A DNA stretch of 64,000 nt from assembly GCA_021824145.1 (NCBI GenBank), contig JAKALM010000018.1:1-64000 (forward strand). Direction: 5' to 3'. The translations under genes were made by a program, and so were the position numbers. The stretch comes from Bacteroidota bacterium. Lineage in GTDB: Bacteria; Bacteroidota; Ignavibacteria; Ignavibacteriales; Ignavibacteriaceae. Positions 18,666 through 28,786 of this stretch are shown piece after piece; position 1 is the stretch's first letter, and every line of letters begins with the position of its first letter. Below the pieces are notes generated by a model. The model saw only the letters and a program-made list of their open reading frames with translations. It made no database searches and was not told the origin of the DNA.

Positions 18666-19853
18666 ATGAAAATTTTAATAATCACTTCTCAAATTCCTTA
18701 TCCACCTTACAGAGGTGATAGATTAAAAATATATAACTTAACCCAAATCCTTCGTAAAAATAACCAAGTTAAAATTCTTACCTTTTTAAGGAAACCAAAT
18801 GATTTAGAGTATTTAGAGAAATTGAAAAGTATGGGCTTTGATATTGAAGCATTTCCACTTCCATACTATAAATCTTTATTTAATTTGTCAAAGGCGTTTT
18901 TTAATTCAATGCCTTTGGAAGTGCTAGCATTTTATTCTAGCCAAATGAAGAAAAGAATTCAAGAAATTACTGAAGATAAAGAATTTGATTTTATATACTT
19001 CCATCTTATTGTCTGCGCTCAGTATTTAAAATTTGTTCGGAATAAGAATATAATTAAAGTTTTGGATTTTACTGACGCTACATCATTATATTTAACAAGA
19101 TTTTTACAGTTTATAAAAAACCCAATAAAAAAAATTATTTATAAGATGGAACTTAAAAGAGTAATATCTTATGAAAAATATGCTAAGAACTTTGATACAC
19201 TTTTTGTCTGTTCTAATATTGATAAGAAGTTCTTAGAGGAGAAAAAAGTTCATCATAACATTCAGATTTTGTTAAACGGATATGACAAAAATACTTTTAA
19301 GGTTGAGAAAGCAGAAAAGGAAAAAGATCGAATTATTTTTGTAGGCAATATGCCGTACTTTCCAAATATTGAAGCTGTAAAATATTTTTCAAAAGAAATT
19401 TTTCCGTTAATACTAAAAGAAATACCGAGCGCAAAATTTTATATAGTTGGCCAAAGTCCCACTAAAGAAATATTACAACTGAATTCTTCGAATATTATTG
19501 TTAGCGGTTTCGTAAAAGATATCACTAAAGAATATTTGCAAAGTTCTGTGAATGTTGTTCCGGTAAAATTAGGTGCCGGTACTCCAAACAAAATAATTGA
19601 ATCGTTAGCATTGGGAGTTCCCACTGTAGCAACAAGTCAATCTGCAAGTGGTTTGCCTGATGAATTGAAAAAGTATGTGTTCACCGCAGATTCCGCAGAA
19701 GAATTTTCGAAATATGTTATTAAAATATTGAGAAACGAAATTAAATATTCTGAACTGATGGAAGAGTGTATTTTAACGATAGATAAGTTGTTAACTTGGG
19801 ATAAAATTGTAGGAAATTTTGAATATTACATGAAAAAAAGATTAGAAGTATAA
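18666..19853 (+). CDS. GT4-type glycosyltransferase (exosortase-associated sugar transferase-like)
   Basis: A 395-residue GT-B glycosyltransferase. The N-terminal ITSQIPYPPYRGDRLKIYNL signature matches the sugar transferase subfamily often found in exopolysaccharide clusters (TIGR03087-like). The second domain has FVGNMPYFPN and the nucleotide-sugar-binding segment near residues 305-325 (PNKIIESLALGVPTVAT). A close paralogue lies at 22340-23539, with two minus-strand genes between them. It ends 1 nt from the convergent next gene. Confidence 0.88.
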   Translation: MKILIITSQIPYPPYRGDRLKIYNLTQILRKNNQVKILTFLRKPNDLEYLEKLKSMGFDIEAFPLPYYKSLFNLSKAFFNSMPLEVLAFYSSQMKKRIQEITEDKEFDFIYFHLIVCAQYLKFVRNKNIIKVLDFTDATSLYLTRFLQFIKNPIKKIIYKMELKRVISYEKYAKNFDTLFVCSNIDKKFLEEKKVHHNIQILLNGYDKNTFKVEKAEKEKDRIIFVGNMPYFPNIEAVKYFSKEIFPLILKEIPSAKFYIVGQSPTKEILQLNSSNIIVSGFVKDITKEYLQSSVNVVPVKLGAGTPNKIIESLALGVPTVATSQSASGLPDELKKYVFTADSAEEFSKYVIKILRNEIKYSELMEECILTIDKLLTWDKIVGNFEYYMKKRLEV

Positions 19854-19854
19854 T

Positions 19855-21075
19855 TTAGTTGTTATAAATTTCTTTGATCCTTTTTATATAAGAATCTAAA
19901 CTCAAATCTGTATAAATATTTTTTTCAGCTCTTAATAATTTTGAAATTTCTTCACTATAATTAATTTCTAAAGAAGAAATTGCGTTTATCCATGACTGGA
20001 TATTATTTGCCTTATATATTCTTCCAATGCCTAGAACTTTATCTACAGTTTCTTTCATTCCTCCAAAATCCGGAACAATAGGTAAAATATTGAGAGAAGC
20101 TGCTTCCAAAATAGACATCGGTGCATTTTCATTCCATTTAGAAGTCATAGCGAAGTATTTAGCATACTTAATTTCTTCTGCAAGATTATCTTTAAGTAAA
20201 AAAGGTTTGAAAATGATTTCTTTACTGTATTTGTTTTTTGCGGTAATACTTTTTAAATATTTTTCTTCATCGCCTTCGCCAATTAGAAGTAATTTAAAAT
20301 TATTTTTTGTCTGATCTTTCCAAGAAGTAAATGCTTCTATTAAGAATTCTAAATTCTTTTCTCGTGAAAATCTTCCGAAGTAACAAATTATATTTTCTTT
20401 TTTAAAATCAATTTTTGTAGAAAGTCTATTTATCGGATTTCTTATAACAATGATTTTTTCTTTTTTAATACCGTCTTCTATCAGTTTATTTTTAAGAAAT
20501 TCACTTGGTGTAATAAAATGGTCTATAATATCTTTATGATTGAATATATTATTTGCTGTAAAACTTCTAATTCCTTTAACAATTGAAAAGAAAAATCCTC
20601 TTCTATCGCATCGATCTATAAATATATGGTATTTGAAATTTTTCCCAATGCACTTTTCACATATTTCATTCTTATTATAATTAAATAGACTTGAATTTGG
20701 GCAAACAACATGAAAATCGTGAAGTGTTTGTATTATTCTAATTGTTTTTCTTTTTTTTATTTTTTTTATAGCGAATAATATAGAAGGTGATAATGATGAG
20801 AAGAAACCTTGTATATGTATTACATTAATATCATGAGTTTCTAAAAATTTAAATAGCTTATTGTAATTTTTTACTGAGAATATATAATTAAAAATTCCCC
20901 AAAGTTTGGTGTTAAGTTCCCAAGAATTGAAAATTATATCTGGGAGTTCAGGACCCTTATCTAGTTTGACATAAGCCGAATAATTCTCAAATTCCTTTAA
21001 ATTTTGTCTAGTTAGATTAAATACAGTTTCTGCACCACCTTTTTTGTCATAGTTATTTAAGTGCAGAATTTTCAA
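19855..21075 (-). CDS. GT4-family glycosyltransferase
   Basis: A 406-residue GT-B enzyme. The start MKILHLNNYDKKGGAETV shows the GG loop that binds the donor phosphate; the second half has CYFGRFSREKNLEFLIEAF and NAPMSILEAASLNILPIVPDFGG, the usual donor-binding region. A cysteine cluster (CPNSSLFNYNKNEICEKC, about residues 125-142) recurs in many GT4 enzymes of this kind. It is encoded against the rest of the locus, with the GT9 gene just upstream (27 nt). Confidence 0.87.
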   Translation of the reverse strand: MKILHLNNYDKKGGAETVFNLTRQNLKEFENYSAYVKLDKGPELPDIIFNSWELNTKLWGIFNYIFSVKNYNKLFKFLETHDINVIHIQGFFSSLSPSILFAIKKIKKRKTIRIIQTLHDFHVVCPNSSLFNYNKNEICEKCIGKNFKYHIFIDRCDRRGFFFSIVKGIRSFTANNIFNHKDIIDHFITPSEFLKNKLIEDGIKKEKIIVIRNPINRLSTKIDFKKENIICYFGRFSREKNLEFLIEAFTSWKDQTKNNFKLLLIGEGDEEKYLKSITAKNKYSKEIIFKPFLLKDNLAEEIKYAKYFAMTSKWNENAPMSILEAASLNILPIVPDFGGMKETVDKVLGIGRIYKANNIQSWINAISSLEINYSEEISKLLRAEKNIYTDLSLDSYIKRIKEIYNN

Positions 21076-21102
21076 ATGATACCTTTAAAAATTTAAGACA
21101 GT

Positions 21103-22164
21103 TTAATTCAAACCAGCAATTGCTTTTAAAACCCTATCCGGGTATAAATACTGCATACAATTATTAGGGCAGGTTGGTGAAAAGTAACAGTTGCAGTCAA
21201 AATCGGGTTCAAGAATTTCTCCTTTTCCATAAAGGTAAAATTCATTCTTATTAAAAATATTATTAAATAGAATCAAATTTTTTTTCAATCCAATTGCCAA
21301 ATGCATTGCCATTGTAACTGCAGATACCACAGTATTACATTGGTTTAGTAAGTCCATAAAAACTTTAAGAGAAAAATAACCGAAATATTTAGCTCCGCTT
21401 TCTTTTTGGATATATTTATTTTTTTCGTCTTCTTGTTCACCGCCAAGAAGAATAACTTCATAGCCATTAGATAATAAATCTTTAGATAATTTTATCCAAT
21501 GTTCTGTTGGCCAAAGCCTGGAAGTCCATCTTCCGCCGCAGCCTGTATTTAGACCAATTACATTTTTATTTTTATCGATATTCCACACTTTGCCGGATGA
21601 TTCAACTTCAAGAATATATTCTTCCCCACTAAATGAATAGCCGCAAATATCAAATATCTCTTCTACGTAATGTTTGTTATTTTGTTTATTTAGGTCATCA
21701 AATAAACCAGTTAGCCATTTATGTTCTTCAGCTTTTGTGGATATTGGTTTTGCATGACCAAAATTATCTATAATAAAACCAGATTTCTTTTTTGCGTTAA
21801 TTATATTGGTAAGTGAAATTGCAATTGCATCTTTATCAAGATTAATCAGCCAATCGAAATTTATATTTTTTAGTAATTCAATATTTTCTGGAGTGACGTT
21901 TAATATCCTATCAACCCATGATCTGCTCAAAATATCAGGTGAATAAGTCAACCAATTAATATATGCGTTTGGAAATTCTTCTCTTAATTTTCTTAAAATA
22001 GGAGTGGTTCTTATAACGTCTCCTATTGCACCAAGTTTGATAATTAAAATATTATTTGATACCTTTTTATATTGTGGACAGTCTTCACAATGGTAACCAT
22101 TTTTTTTGTGCGGCTGGCAAGGTATATCGCCTCTATAAAAACGGCAATCGGTATGTATCAACAT
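21103..22164 (-). CDS. GT9-family (heptosyltransferase-like) glycosyltransferase with Cys-rich ends
   Basis: A 353-residue GT-B protein. After a Cys-rich N-terminal extension (Cys 7, 16, 26 and 29), the GT9 core begins with NNILIIKLGAIGDVIRTTP, and GLNTGCGGRWTSRLWP starts the second domain. A second cysteine cluster (CNCYFSPTCPNNC) sits near the C-terminus where many GT9 enzymes have a shorter one. The ATG at 22164 is preceded by TGAGG; a TTG one codon earlier is less likely. It probably transfers a heptose or related sugar onto an envelope glycan. Confidence 0.85.
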   Translation of the reverse strand: MLIHTDCRFYRGDIPCQPHKKNGYHCEDCPQYKKVSNNILIIKLGAIGDVIRTTPILRKLREEFPNAYINWLTYSPDILSRSWVDRILNVTPENIELLKNINFDWLINLDKDAIAISLTNIINAKKKSGFIIDNFGHAKPISTKAEEHKWLTGLFDDLNKQNNKHYVEEIFDICGYSFSGEEYILEVESSGKVWNIDKNKNVIGLNTGCGGRWTSRLWPTEHWIKLSKDLLSNGYEVILLGGEQEDEKNKYIQKESGAKYFGYFSLKVFMDLLNQCNTVVSAVTMAMHLAIGLKKNLILFNNIFNKNEFYLYGKGEILEPDFDCNCYFSPTCPNNCMQYLYPDRVLKAIAGLN

Positions 22165-22339
22165 CAAAACCTCAGATTCTTCATAATTTGATGCGAAAAT
22201 AAATAATTTATAAAAATATTCCTATTTTAATTATATTTGTCCAGATAATTATAAACCTTGATAAAGTAAACGAAGTAATAGAGCAAAGAAATTTTATTTA
22301 AGAAATTAGGAAAATCTACATCATTAATCATAATCTAAA

Positions 22340-23539
22340 TTGAATATTTTAATAATCACACCACGAATTCCTTATCCGCCGTTTAGAGGTGATAAGTTAA
22401 AAATTTTTAACATAGCCAAAAAGTTAACAAAAAATAATTCTGTTAAAATTGTTACTTTTTTAAGAAACAATAATCAACTTGATGATTTAGAAAATCTTAA
22501 AAAATTAGGGATTGAAATTGAAACGGTAAAACTTTCCTATGTCGAGTCAATATGGAATTTATTCATAGCAATTTTTTCTAAATTACCTTTTCAAGTTGCA
22601 TGGTTTCAATCGAAAAAGATGAAAAAAAAATTAGCTGAAATATTTTTAAATGAAAATATTGATGTAGCTTATTACCATCTTATCCGGAGCGCTCAATATT
22701 TAGATTCAAATAATAAAAAAGATAAGCAAATTAATGTTATTGATTTTACAGATGCAGTTTCATTGTATCTTAAAAGATTTGCTGAGATAGAGAATAATCC
22801 TTTTATCAAATTTTTTATTAAGATAGAACAACAACGAATAGATAAATATGAAAAGATTGCTGAAAAATTTCATACACTTTTTATTTGTTCGGAAGTTGAT
22901 AAAGAATTCTTAGAGAAAAAAGGAATAAAAACAAATATTAAAATTTTGAATAATGGAATTGATATTGATTATTTTAAAAATGATAAAGTTAATTACGAAG
23001 TTAATCGAATAATTTTTACGGGCAATATGCCATACTATGCAAATTATGACGCGGCAATTTATTTTGCCAAAGATATCTTCCCCATAATTCTTAAATATAA
23101 CAGTAAAGCAGAATTATTTATTGTCGGACAAAAACCACCAAAAAAAATTAAAGACCTTTCTTGTTATAATGTTTATGTTACAGGATTTGTACAAGATATA
23201 AAAGCTGAGTATTTAAAGAGTGCTGTTAATGTAGCTCCGCTAAGATTTGGAGCTGGAACGTTAAATAAGGTTTTGGAGTCTATTGCATTAGGAGTCCCAG
23301 TCGTGGCTACATCCATTGCAGTTGGCGGTTTACCCAAAAATCTTTATAAATATGTTTTTGTTGCAAACAATCCAGATGAGTTTGCAAGACATGTTGTTGA
23401 GATAATAAAAAATCCTAAAATAAGAGAAGAGTTAATGGTTGAAGGCGCGAATGTAATTAGAGAGACTTTAAGCTGGGATAAAATAGTTGATAATTTTGAA
23501 AACTATCTTGTTGACGAACTAAAAAATCTCAATAAATAA
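22340..23539 (+). CDS. GT4-type glycosyltransferase, paralogue of the gene at 18666
   Basis: A 399-residue GT-B enzyme starting at TTG (MNILIITPRIPYPPFRGDKL). It is clearly paralogous along its whole length to the product of 18666-19853: the N-terminal IPYPP.RGD motif, YYHLIRSAQYL, FTGNMPYYAN and the GAGTLNKVLESIALGVPVVAT donor site all correspond. No ATG fits the family N-terminus, so the TTG is accepted. It starts the second plus-strand run of the polysaccharide locus, 175 nt from the divergent GT9 gene. Confidence 0.87.
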   Translation: MNILIITPRIPYPPFRGDKLKIFNIAKKLTKNNSVKIVTFLRNNNQLDDLENLKKLGIEIETVKLSYVESIWNLFIAIFSKLPFQVAWFQSKKMKKKLAEIFLNENIDVAYYHLIRSAQYLDSNNKKDKQINVIDFTDAVSLYLKRFAEIENNPFIKFFIKIEQQRIDKYEKIAEKFHTLFICSEVDKEFLEKKGIKTNIKILNNGIDIDYFKNDKVNYEVNRIIFTGNMPYYANYDAAIYFAKDIFPIILKYNSKAELFIVGQKPPKKIKDLSCYNVYVTGFVQDIKAEYLKSAVNVAPLRFGAGTLNKVLESIALGVPVVATSIAVGGLPKNLYKYVFVANNPDEFARHVVEIIKNPKIREELMVEGANVIRETLSWDKIVDNFENYLVDELKNLNK

Positions 23540-23599
23540 TGAATAATGATTTTTTAAAAATCATTTATTTAGATTTTATTTTTTAAAACAATTAGTGAT

Positions 23600-25003
23600 T
23601 TGAATAAAAAACTAGAAAAAATATTAGTAATCACTTTAGATTTTCTTACTATCAACTTTGCGTGGTTAATCTATTACCAACTTCGCGTAAGTTCAGGCTG
23701 GTTTGAATTACTTTCAATGCCAGAGTTTTACCTTCCAATGTTTGTAATTTATTTTTATTGGCTGGTTATATTTACTTTTGTCGGAATGTACCGCACATGG
23801 TTTGCTGCCTCAAGATTTGATGAACTATCCACTTTATTTAAAGCTTCGTTTGTTGGAATCTTTATTTTATTCTTCCTCATTTTTATTGATGATTATATTC
23901 ATGGAGTTGGATCAACAACCAGAATTTTAATTTTTATTTACTGGGGGTTATTTTTATTCTTAGTCGGTTTGGGAAGACTTTTAGTTAGAAGCCTGCAAAG
24001 AAATCTATTGATAAAAGGATTTGGAAGAAAGAATGCACTTATCGTAGGATTTAATGAAAAAGCAAAAGAAGTTTTCAATCAATTAAAACAGCATCGAGCA
24101 TTAGGATTAGATGTTATCGGATTTATAAACACAAATAATTCGAATGAAGTTTTTGAATACTCAAACATTAAAAGCATTGGGACAATTAATAATCTTCAAG
24201 ATGTAATTGACGCACAAAATGCAAAAGAGATAATTATTGCATTAGAAAAAGAAGACCGCGATGAATTAGTTGAAATAATTGCAAAGTGTGAAAATAAAAA
24301 TGTCGGATTAAAAATCGTTCCCGATCTTTATGAAATTCTTAGCGGGCAGGCAAGAACAAGTCAAATATACGGCATCCCTTTAATTGATATTATGCCGCAA
24401 TTAATGCCTGAATGGGAAAAGAAATTAAAACGTCTGCTTGATATTTTTGTTTCACTAACAATATTATTTATTACATTGCCAATAACTTTAATTACTTCTG
24501 TGTTGATAAAAATTGACAGCGAAGGTAAAATATTTTTTACGCAAGAAAGATGCGGGATTAATGGTAAAATTTTTAAGATGATAAAATTTCGCTCAATGCG
24601 AAAAGACGCAGAAAAATTAACCGGCCCTGTTTGGTCGCAGAAAGATGATCCCAGAATTACAAAAATAGGAAAGTTAATTAGAAAAGTAAGAATTGATGAA
24701 ATTCCGCAAATGATAAATGTATTAAAAGGTGAAATGAGCATTGTCGGGCCGCGTCCTGAGCGCCCATATTTTGTTGAAATGCTTTCAAAAGAAATTCCAT
24801 ACTATAAAAGAAGATTGAAAGTTCGTCCAGGAATTACCGGCTGGGCGCAAGTGAAACATAAATATGATGAATCGATTGAAGACGTAAAAATAAAATTACG
24901 GTACGATCTATTTTATATCGAGAATATGTCATTAAGGATGGATTTCAAAATTTTATTCAGAACTGTTTTTATTGTTTTACTGGGTAAAGGGCATTACGAG
25001 TAA
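23600..25003 (+). CDS. Polyprenyl-phosphate sugar phosphotransferase (WbaP/WcaJ-type initiating enzyme)
   Basis: A 467-residue membrane protein that would start each repeat unit by moving a sugar-1-phosphate onto undecaprenyl phosphate. It has several N-terminal helices (to about 130), a CoA-binding-like Rossmann region (about 145-245), a re-entrant hydrophobic segment after residue 275, then the catalytic KFRSM (about 329) and DEIPQ (about 366) motifs and SIVGPRPERP. All catalytic motifs are intact. The start is TTG (MNKKLEK). It belongs to the Wzx/Wzy pathway encoded around it. Confidence 0.93.
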   Translation: MNKKLEKILVITLDFLTINFAWLIYYQLRVSSGWFELLSMPEFYLPMFVIYFYWLVIFTFVGMYRTWFAASRFDELSTLFKASFVGIFILFFLIFIDDYIHGVGSTTRILIFIYWGLFLFLVGLGRLLVRSLQRNLLIKGFGRKNALIVGFNEKAKEVFNQLKQHRALGLDVIGFINTNNSNEVFEYSNIKSIGTINNLQDVIDAQNAKEIIIALEKEDRDELVEIIAKCENKNVGLKIVPDLYEILSGQARTSQIYGIPLIDIMPQLMPEWEKKLKRLLDIFVSLTILFITLPITLITSVLIKIDSEGKIFFTQERCGINGKIFKMIKFRSMRKDAEKLTGPVWSQKDDPRITKIGKLIRKVRIDEIPQMINVLKGEMSIVGPRPERPYFVEMLSKEIPYYKRRLKVRPGITGWAQVKHKYDESIEDVKIKLRYDLFYIENMSLRMDFKILFRTVFIVLLGKGHYE

Positions 25004-25096
25004 TAATTAAAAAATGAAAAATTCAAAATTATAATTTTAGAAGAAGGTTTTTACTATAAATAAAATTAAGATTTATTAATCATTTATTATAAATAT

Positions 25097-25819
25097 ATGG
25101 CAGAAAAATCTTTAGTCATCATACCAACTTATAACGAAATGGAAAACATCCAGTTGATAATTCCAGAGCTTCTTAACAGATACAAGGAGAATTTGGATAT
25201 ATTAATTGTTGATGATAATTCTCCGGACGGAACAGGAAATTTTGTTGAAGAAATTTCTAAAACTAACGAAAGAGTCAAGTTGCTACGAAGAGAAAAAAAG
25301 ATGGGATTAGGAACAGCTTATACAGAGGGATTCAAATATGCGCTTAAGAACGATTATGATTTTATATTTGAGATGGATGCTGATTTTTCTCACGATCCGA
25401 AAGAAATAATAAATTTTTTGAAAGCAATGAATGAATATGATCTTGTTTTGGGCAGCCGATATGTAAAAGGCGTTAATGTAGTAAACTGGCCAATGCGCAG
25501 GCTTTTATTAAGTTATTTTGCAAACTATTATACAAGATTTGTAACCGGATTACCAATACGCGATGCGACAGGCGGATTTAAATGTTTTAGAAGAAAAGTT
25601 CTTGAATCAATTAATTTTGATAAAGTGAAATCGAATGGTTATGCTTTCCAGATTGAAATGACTTTTCATGCATGGAAAAAAGGATTTAAGATTGGCGAGA
25701 TACCTATTGTTTTTGTAGACCGCACGATGGGACACTCAAAAATGTCTAAAAAAATTGTTCGTGAAGCTGTTTTTATGGTTTGGAAATTGAGAATCAGAAG
25801 TATTTTTGGCCTTCAATAA
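25097..25819 (+). CDS. Polyprenol-phosphate mannosyltransferase-like GT2
   Basis: A 240-residue soluble GT2 of the DPM1 type. The N-terminal IPTYNEMENI, VDDNSPDGTG (about 39-48), MDADFSHDP (the metal-binding DxD, about 94-102) and TGGFKCFRR are diagnostic. Such enzymes load a sugar (often mannose or glucose) onto polyprenyl phosphate for later use outside the membrane. There is no C-terminal membrane domain. It is directly followed by the GT2 fusion gene with no gap. Confidence 0.92.
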   Translation: MAEKSLVIIPTYNEMENIQLIIPELLNRYKENLDILIVDDNSPDGTGNFVEEISKTNERVKLLRREKKMGLGTAYTEGFKYALKNDYDFIFEMDADFSHDPKEIINFLKAMNEYDLVLGSRYVKGVNVVNWPMRRLLLSYFANYYTRFVTGLPIRDATGGFKCFRRKVLESINFDKVKSNGYAFQIEMTFHAWKKGFKIGEIPIVFVDRTMGHSKMSKKIVREAVFMVWKLRIRSIFGLQ

Positions 25820-27820
25820 TTGGGTATTGATTTGGATTTATCAATCATCATAGTCAATTATAATGTTAAAGAATTTCTGCAGAATCTTCTGCACTCTATT
25901 AACAAATCTGCTAGGGGAATTTCTTACGAAATAATTATTGTTGATAATGCTTCTGATGACGGCAGTGTTGAATTTATTAAAGAAAAATTTTTCTCAACTC
26001 CAGAAATTAAATTAATTGTTAATTCTACAAACGCTGGATTCGGAAAAGCAAATAATCAAGGCTTAGCACAGGCAAATGGAAAATATATTCTTCTTCTTAA
26101 CCCCGATACTTTGTTAGGCGAAGATACAATTCAAAAGATGTTTAAATTTTTTGAATCTACTCCCGAAGCTGGAATTGCCGGCTGTAAAATCTTGAATCCG
26201 GACGGCACACTTCAACTTGCATGTAGAAGGAGCTTCCCCGGTCCTTGGACATCATTTTGCAAAGTAACAGGTTTAAGTTCAATTTTTCCCAAAAGCAAAA
26301 TTTTTGCTCGTTACAATCTCACTTATCTTGATGAAAACCAAACTTATGAAGTTGATGCTATTTCCGGTTCATTTATGATGATGAGAAAAGAAGTTTACGA
26401 AAAAGTTGGCGGCTTTGATGAAGACTTTTTTATGTACGGTGAAGATTTAGATTTGTGCTACCGAATTCAAAAAGCCGGCTACAAAGTATTTTATGTACAT
26501 TCAACTCAAATAATTCATTACAAAGGAGAAAGTACAAAGCGAAGCAGTCTTGATGAAACAAAAATATTTTATGAAGCGATGAATCTTTTTGTGAAGAAAC
26601 ATTTATCGAGTTCATTTTTGGTAGAGCTAATTCTTCATTCTGCTATTTCATTTAGGAAATTTTTTGCTTGGTTAGGCAGAAGAAAATTGATTTTTCTTTC
26701 TGCGATTTTGGATTTTATCATTTTTAATCTTTCACTTTATTTTTCAAACAAAATTTATGTTAAAATAAGCGGCTGGCATGGATTTCCATTTTACAGCTAC
26801 CCAATAATTTTTACAATCCCGGCATTGCTGCATTTATTTGTAGCATCTCTTTCTGGTGTTTATAAAAAAGATTCGCTGTCAGTCTTAAAAAATTTAGCAG
26901 CAATATTTATAAGCTTTATTCTTCTTTCTGCTTCTACATTTTTCTTCAAGCAATACGCATACAGCAGAGCTACAGTTTTAATTACTTATTCCATTTTAAT
27001 TTTCTCTCTTAGTTTTTGGAGAGTAATACTTAAAGTGTTCTTCAAAGTTGGATTGAATAAAGATGAATTAACAAATAAGCGAACCATCATTGTTGGGAGT
27101 AATTCTCATGCAGTTTATCTTGCCGAAAAATTAAAAACAAAACAGACAGATTTACATTCAATTTCAGGCTTGATTGCTCAATCAAATAAAGAAGTTGGAA
27201 AAATTGTAAATGGATTTGAAATAATTGGAACCATTGATAACATTCGAAAAGTGATAAGTGAAAGAAAAATTCGAGAGGTAATTTTTTCATCTGAAGAACT
27301 TACATATAATCAAATGATGGCAATTGTTTCTTCTTGCCAAAATGAAAATGTGGAATTTAAAATTGTTGGAAACAATCTTGATTTTTTGGTTGGAAAAACT
27401 TCAGTTTCACTTTTAGATGACATGCCACTTATAGAAATAAATTACAATATATCGCAGCCAATAATGAAGTTGCTTAAATCATCTTTTGACTTTGTGCTAG
27501 CATCAATTGTTTTGATTTTTATTTTTCCTTTCATATATTTGATCGTTAAGGTGACTAAGAAACAAAGCGAATTCAATAAATTTATCTTAAATGTTCCACA
27601 TATAATTACTAGAAAAATGAGTTTTGTAGGACCGAAGCATGCTGATAATAAAAATCTTTATTTAGGGAAACAAGGACTGACAGGTTTTTGGTACATTGAA
27701 AATAAAGATTCCATAGACAGCGATAAGCTTGACATTATGTATGCAAAAAATCAAAGTATCTGGCTTGATTTAGAAATTTTAGGAAAAACTTTAAACAAGA
27801 TGTGGGGAAATCGGGCTTAA
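25820..27820 (+). CDS. GT2 glycosyltransferase fused to a degenerate sugar-phosphotransferase-like domain
   Basis: A 666-residue fusion. Residues 1 to about 260 are a GT2 (rhamnosyltransferase-like) with DNASDDGSVEF, NPDTLLG and GSFMMMRKEVYEKVGGFDEDFFMYGEDLDLC. Then come about four membrane helices (290-400), a Rossmann region beginning TIIVGSNSHAVYLAEKL, another hydrophobic segment and a short tail with MSFVGPKHAD. The layout copies WbaP-type proteins such as the one at 23600, but the KFRSM and DE catalytic motifs are absent and the last domain is shortened. The GT2 is probably active; the second half is more likely structural. The start is TTG. Confidence 0.88.
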   Translation: MGIDLDLSIIIVNYNVKEFLQNLLHSINKSARGISYEIIIVDNASDDGSVEFIKEKFFSTPEIKLIVNSTNAGFGKANNQGLAQANGKYILLLNPDTLLGEDTIQKMFKFFESTPEAGIAGCKILNPDGTLQLACRRSFPGPWTSFCKVTGLSSIFPKSKIFARYNLTYLDENQTYEVDAISGSFMMMRKEVYEKVGGFDEDFFMYGEDLDLCYRIQKAGYKVFYVHSTQIIHYKGESTKRSSLDETKIFYEAMNLFVKKHLSSSFLVELILHSAISFRKFFAWLGRRKLIFLSAILDFIIFNLSLYFSNKIYVKISGWHGFPFYSYPIIFTIPALLHLFVASLSGVYKKDSLSVLKNLAAIFISFILLSASTFFFKQYAYSRATVLITYSILIFSLSFWRVILKVFFKVGLNKDELTNKRTIIVGSNSHAVYLAEKLKTKQTDLHSISGLIAQSNKEVGKIVNGFEIIGTIDNIRKVISERKIREVIFSSEELTYNQMMAIVSSCQNENVEFKIVGNNLDFLVGKTSVSLLDDMPLIEINYNISQPIMKLLKSSFDFVLASIVLIFIFPFIYLIVKVTKKQSEFNKFILNVPHIITRKMSFVGPKHADNKNLYLGKQGLTGFWYIENKDSIDSDKLDIMYAKNQSIWLDLEILGKTLNKMWGNRA

Positions 27821-27826
27821 TAAAAT

Positions 27827-28777
27827 ATGGCAAAGACAGTTTTAGATTTTGAAAAACCAATTGTAGAACTAGAAGCAAAGCTGGAAGAAATGAAACAGCT
27901 TTCTGATAAAATGAATATTGAAGGTGAAATTATCAAGATAGAAGAAAAGGTTAGAGAACTTAAAGAAGGCGTGTATAAAGACCTAACCCGCTGGCAAAGA
28001 GTGCAACTTGCACGCCATCCTGATAGACCTTATACGCTGGATTATATTTATGCAATGACAAGCAACTTTATTGAACTTCATGGTGATAGAAGCTATAAAG
28101 ATGATAAAGCAATTGTAGGCGGATTTGCACAATTGGATGAATTTAAAGTAATGATAATCGGACACCAAAAAGGAAGAGATACAAAAACAAATTTGTACCG
28201 GAATTTCGGAATGCCGAATCCGGAAGGTTACAGAAAAGCTCTTCGACTAATGAAACTTGCTGAGAAATTTAATAAACCTGTAATTACAATGATTGATACG
28301 CCGGGCGCATATCCGGGACTTGAAGCTGAAGAACGCGGACAAGCAGAAGCTATTGCAAAAAATCTTTTTGAGATGAGTAAACTACGGGTTCCGATAATTG
28401 TTGTAATAATCGGCGAAGGAGCCAGCGGCGGAGCTTTAGGAATTGGAGTAGGCGATAGAATTTTAATGTTGGAAAATTGCTGGTACTCAGTTATTAGTCC
28501 GGAATCATGTTCAAGCATTTTGTGGAGAAGCTGGGACTATAAAGAGCAGGCAGCTGAGGCATTGAAATTAACCGCACCAGATCTATTGGAACAAAAATTA
28601 ATTGATAAAATAGTGCCTGAGCCACTTGGCGGCGCACATAAAGATCATCAACAAGCTGCTGCAAATTTAAAAGCAATTTTAAAAGAAGAACTTCAGCAGC
28701 TTATTAAAATAAAACCTGATAAGTTGATTGAAAACCGTCTTGAAAAATTTGGCAGAATGGGCGAGTTTGTAGAGTAG
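27827..28777 (+). CDS. accA: Acetyl-CoA carboxylase carboxyltransferase subunit alpha
   Basis: The 316-residue alpha subunit of acetyl-CoA carboxyltransferase, first step of fatty acid synthesis. An N-terminal helical region ([17 protein letters not shown]) is followed by the crotonase-like fold with [48 protein letters not shown] and [12 protein letters not shown], all diagnostic. AccD is not in the window. hicBA follows 9 nt downstream, which may place the toxin-antitoxin pair under the accA promoter. Confidence 0.97.
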   Translation: MAKTVLDFEKPIVELEAKLEEMKQLSDKMNIEGEIIKIEEKVRELKEGVYKDLTRWQRVQLARHPDRPYTLDYIYAMTSNFIELHGDRSYKDDKAIVGGFAQLDEFKVMIIGHQKGRDTKTNLYRNFGMPNPEGYRKALRLMKLAEKFNKPVITMIDTPGAYPGLEAEERGQAEAIAKNLFEMSKLRVPIIVVIIGEGASGGALGIGVGDRILMLENCWYSVISPESCSSILWRSWDYKEQAAEALKLTAPDLLEQKLIDKIVPEPLGGAHKDHQQAAANLKAILKEELQQLIKIKPDKLIENRLEKFGRMGEFVE

Positions 28778-28786
28778 GAAGATATT

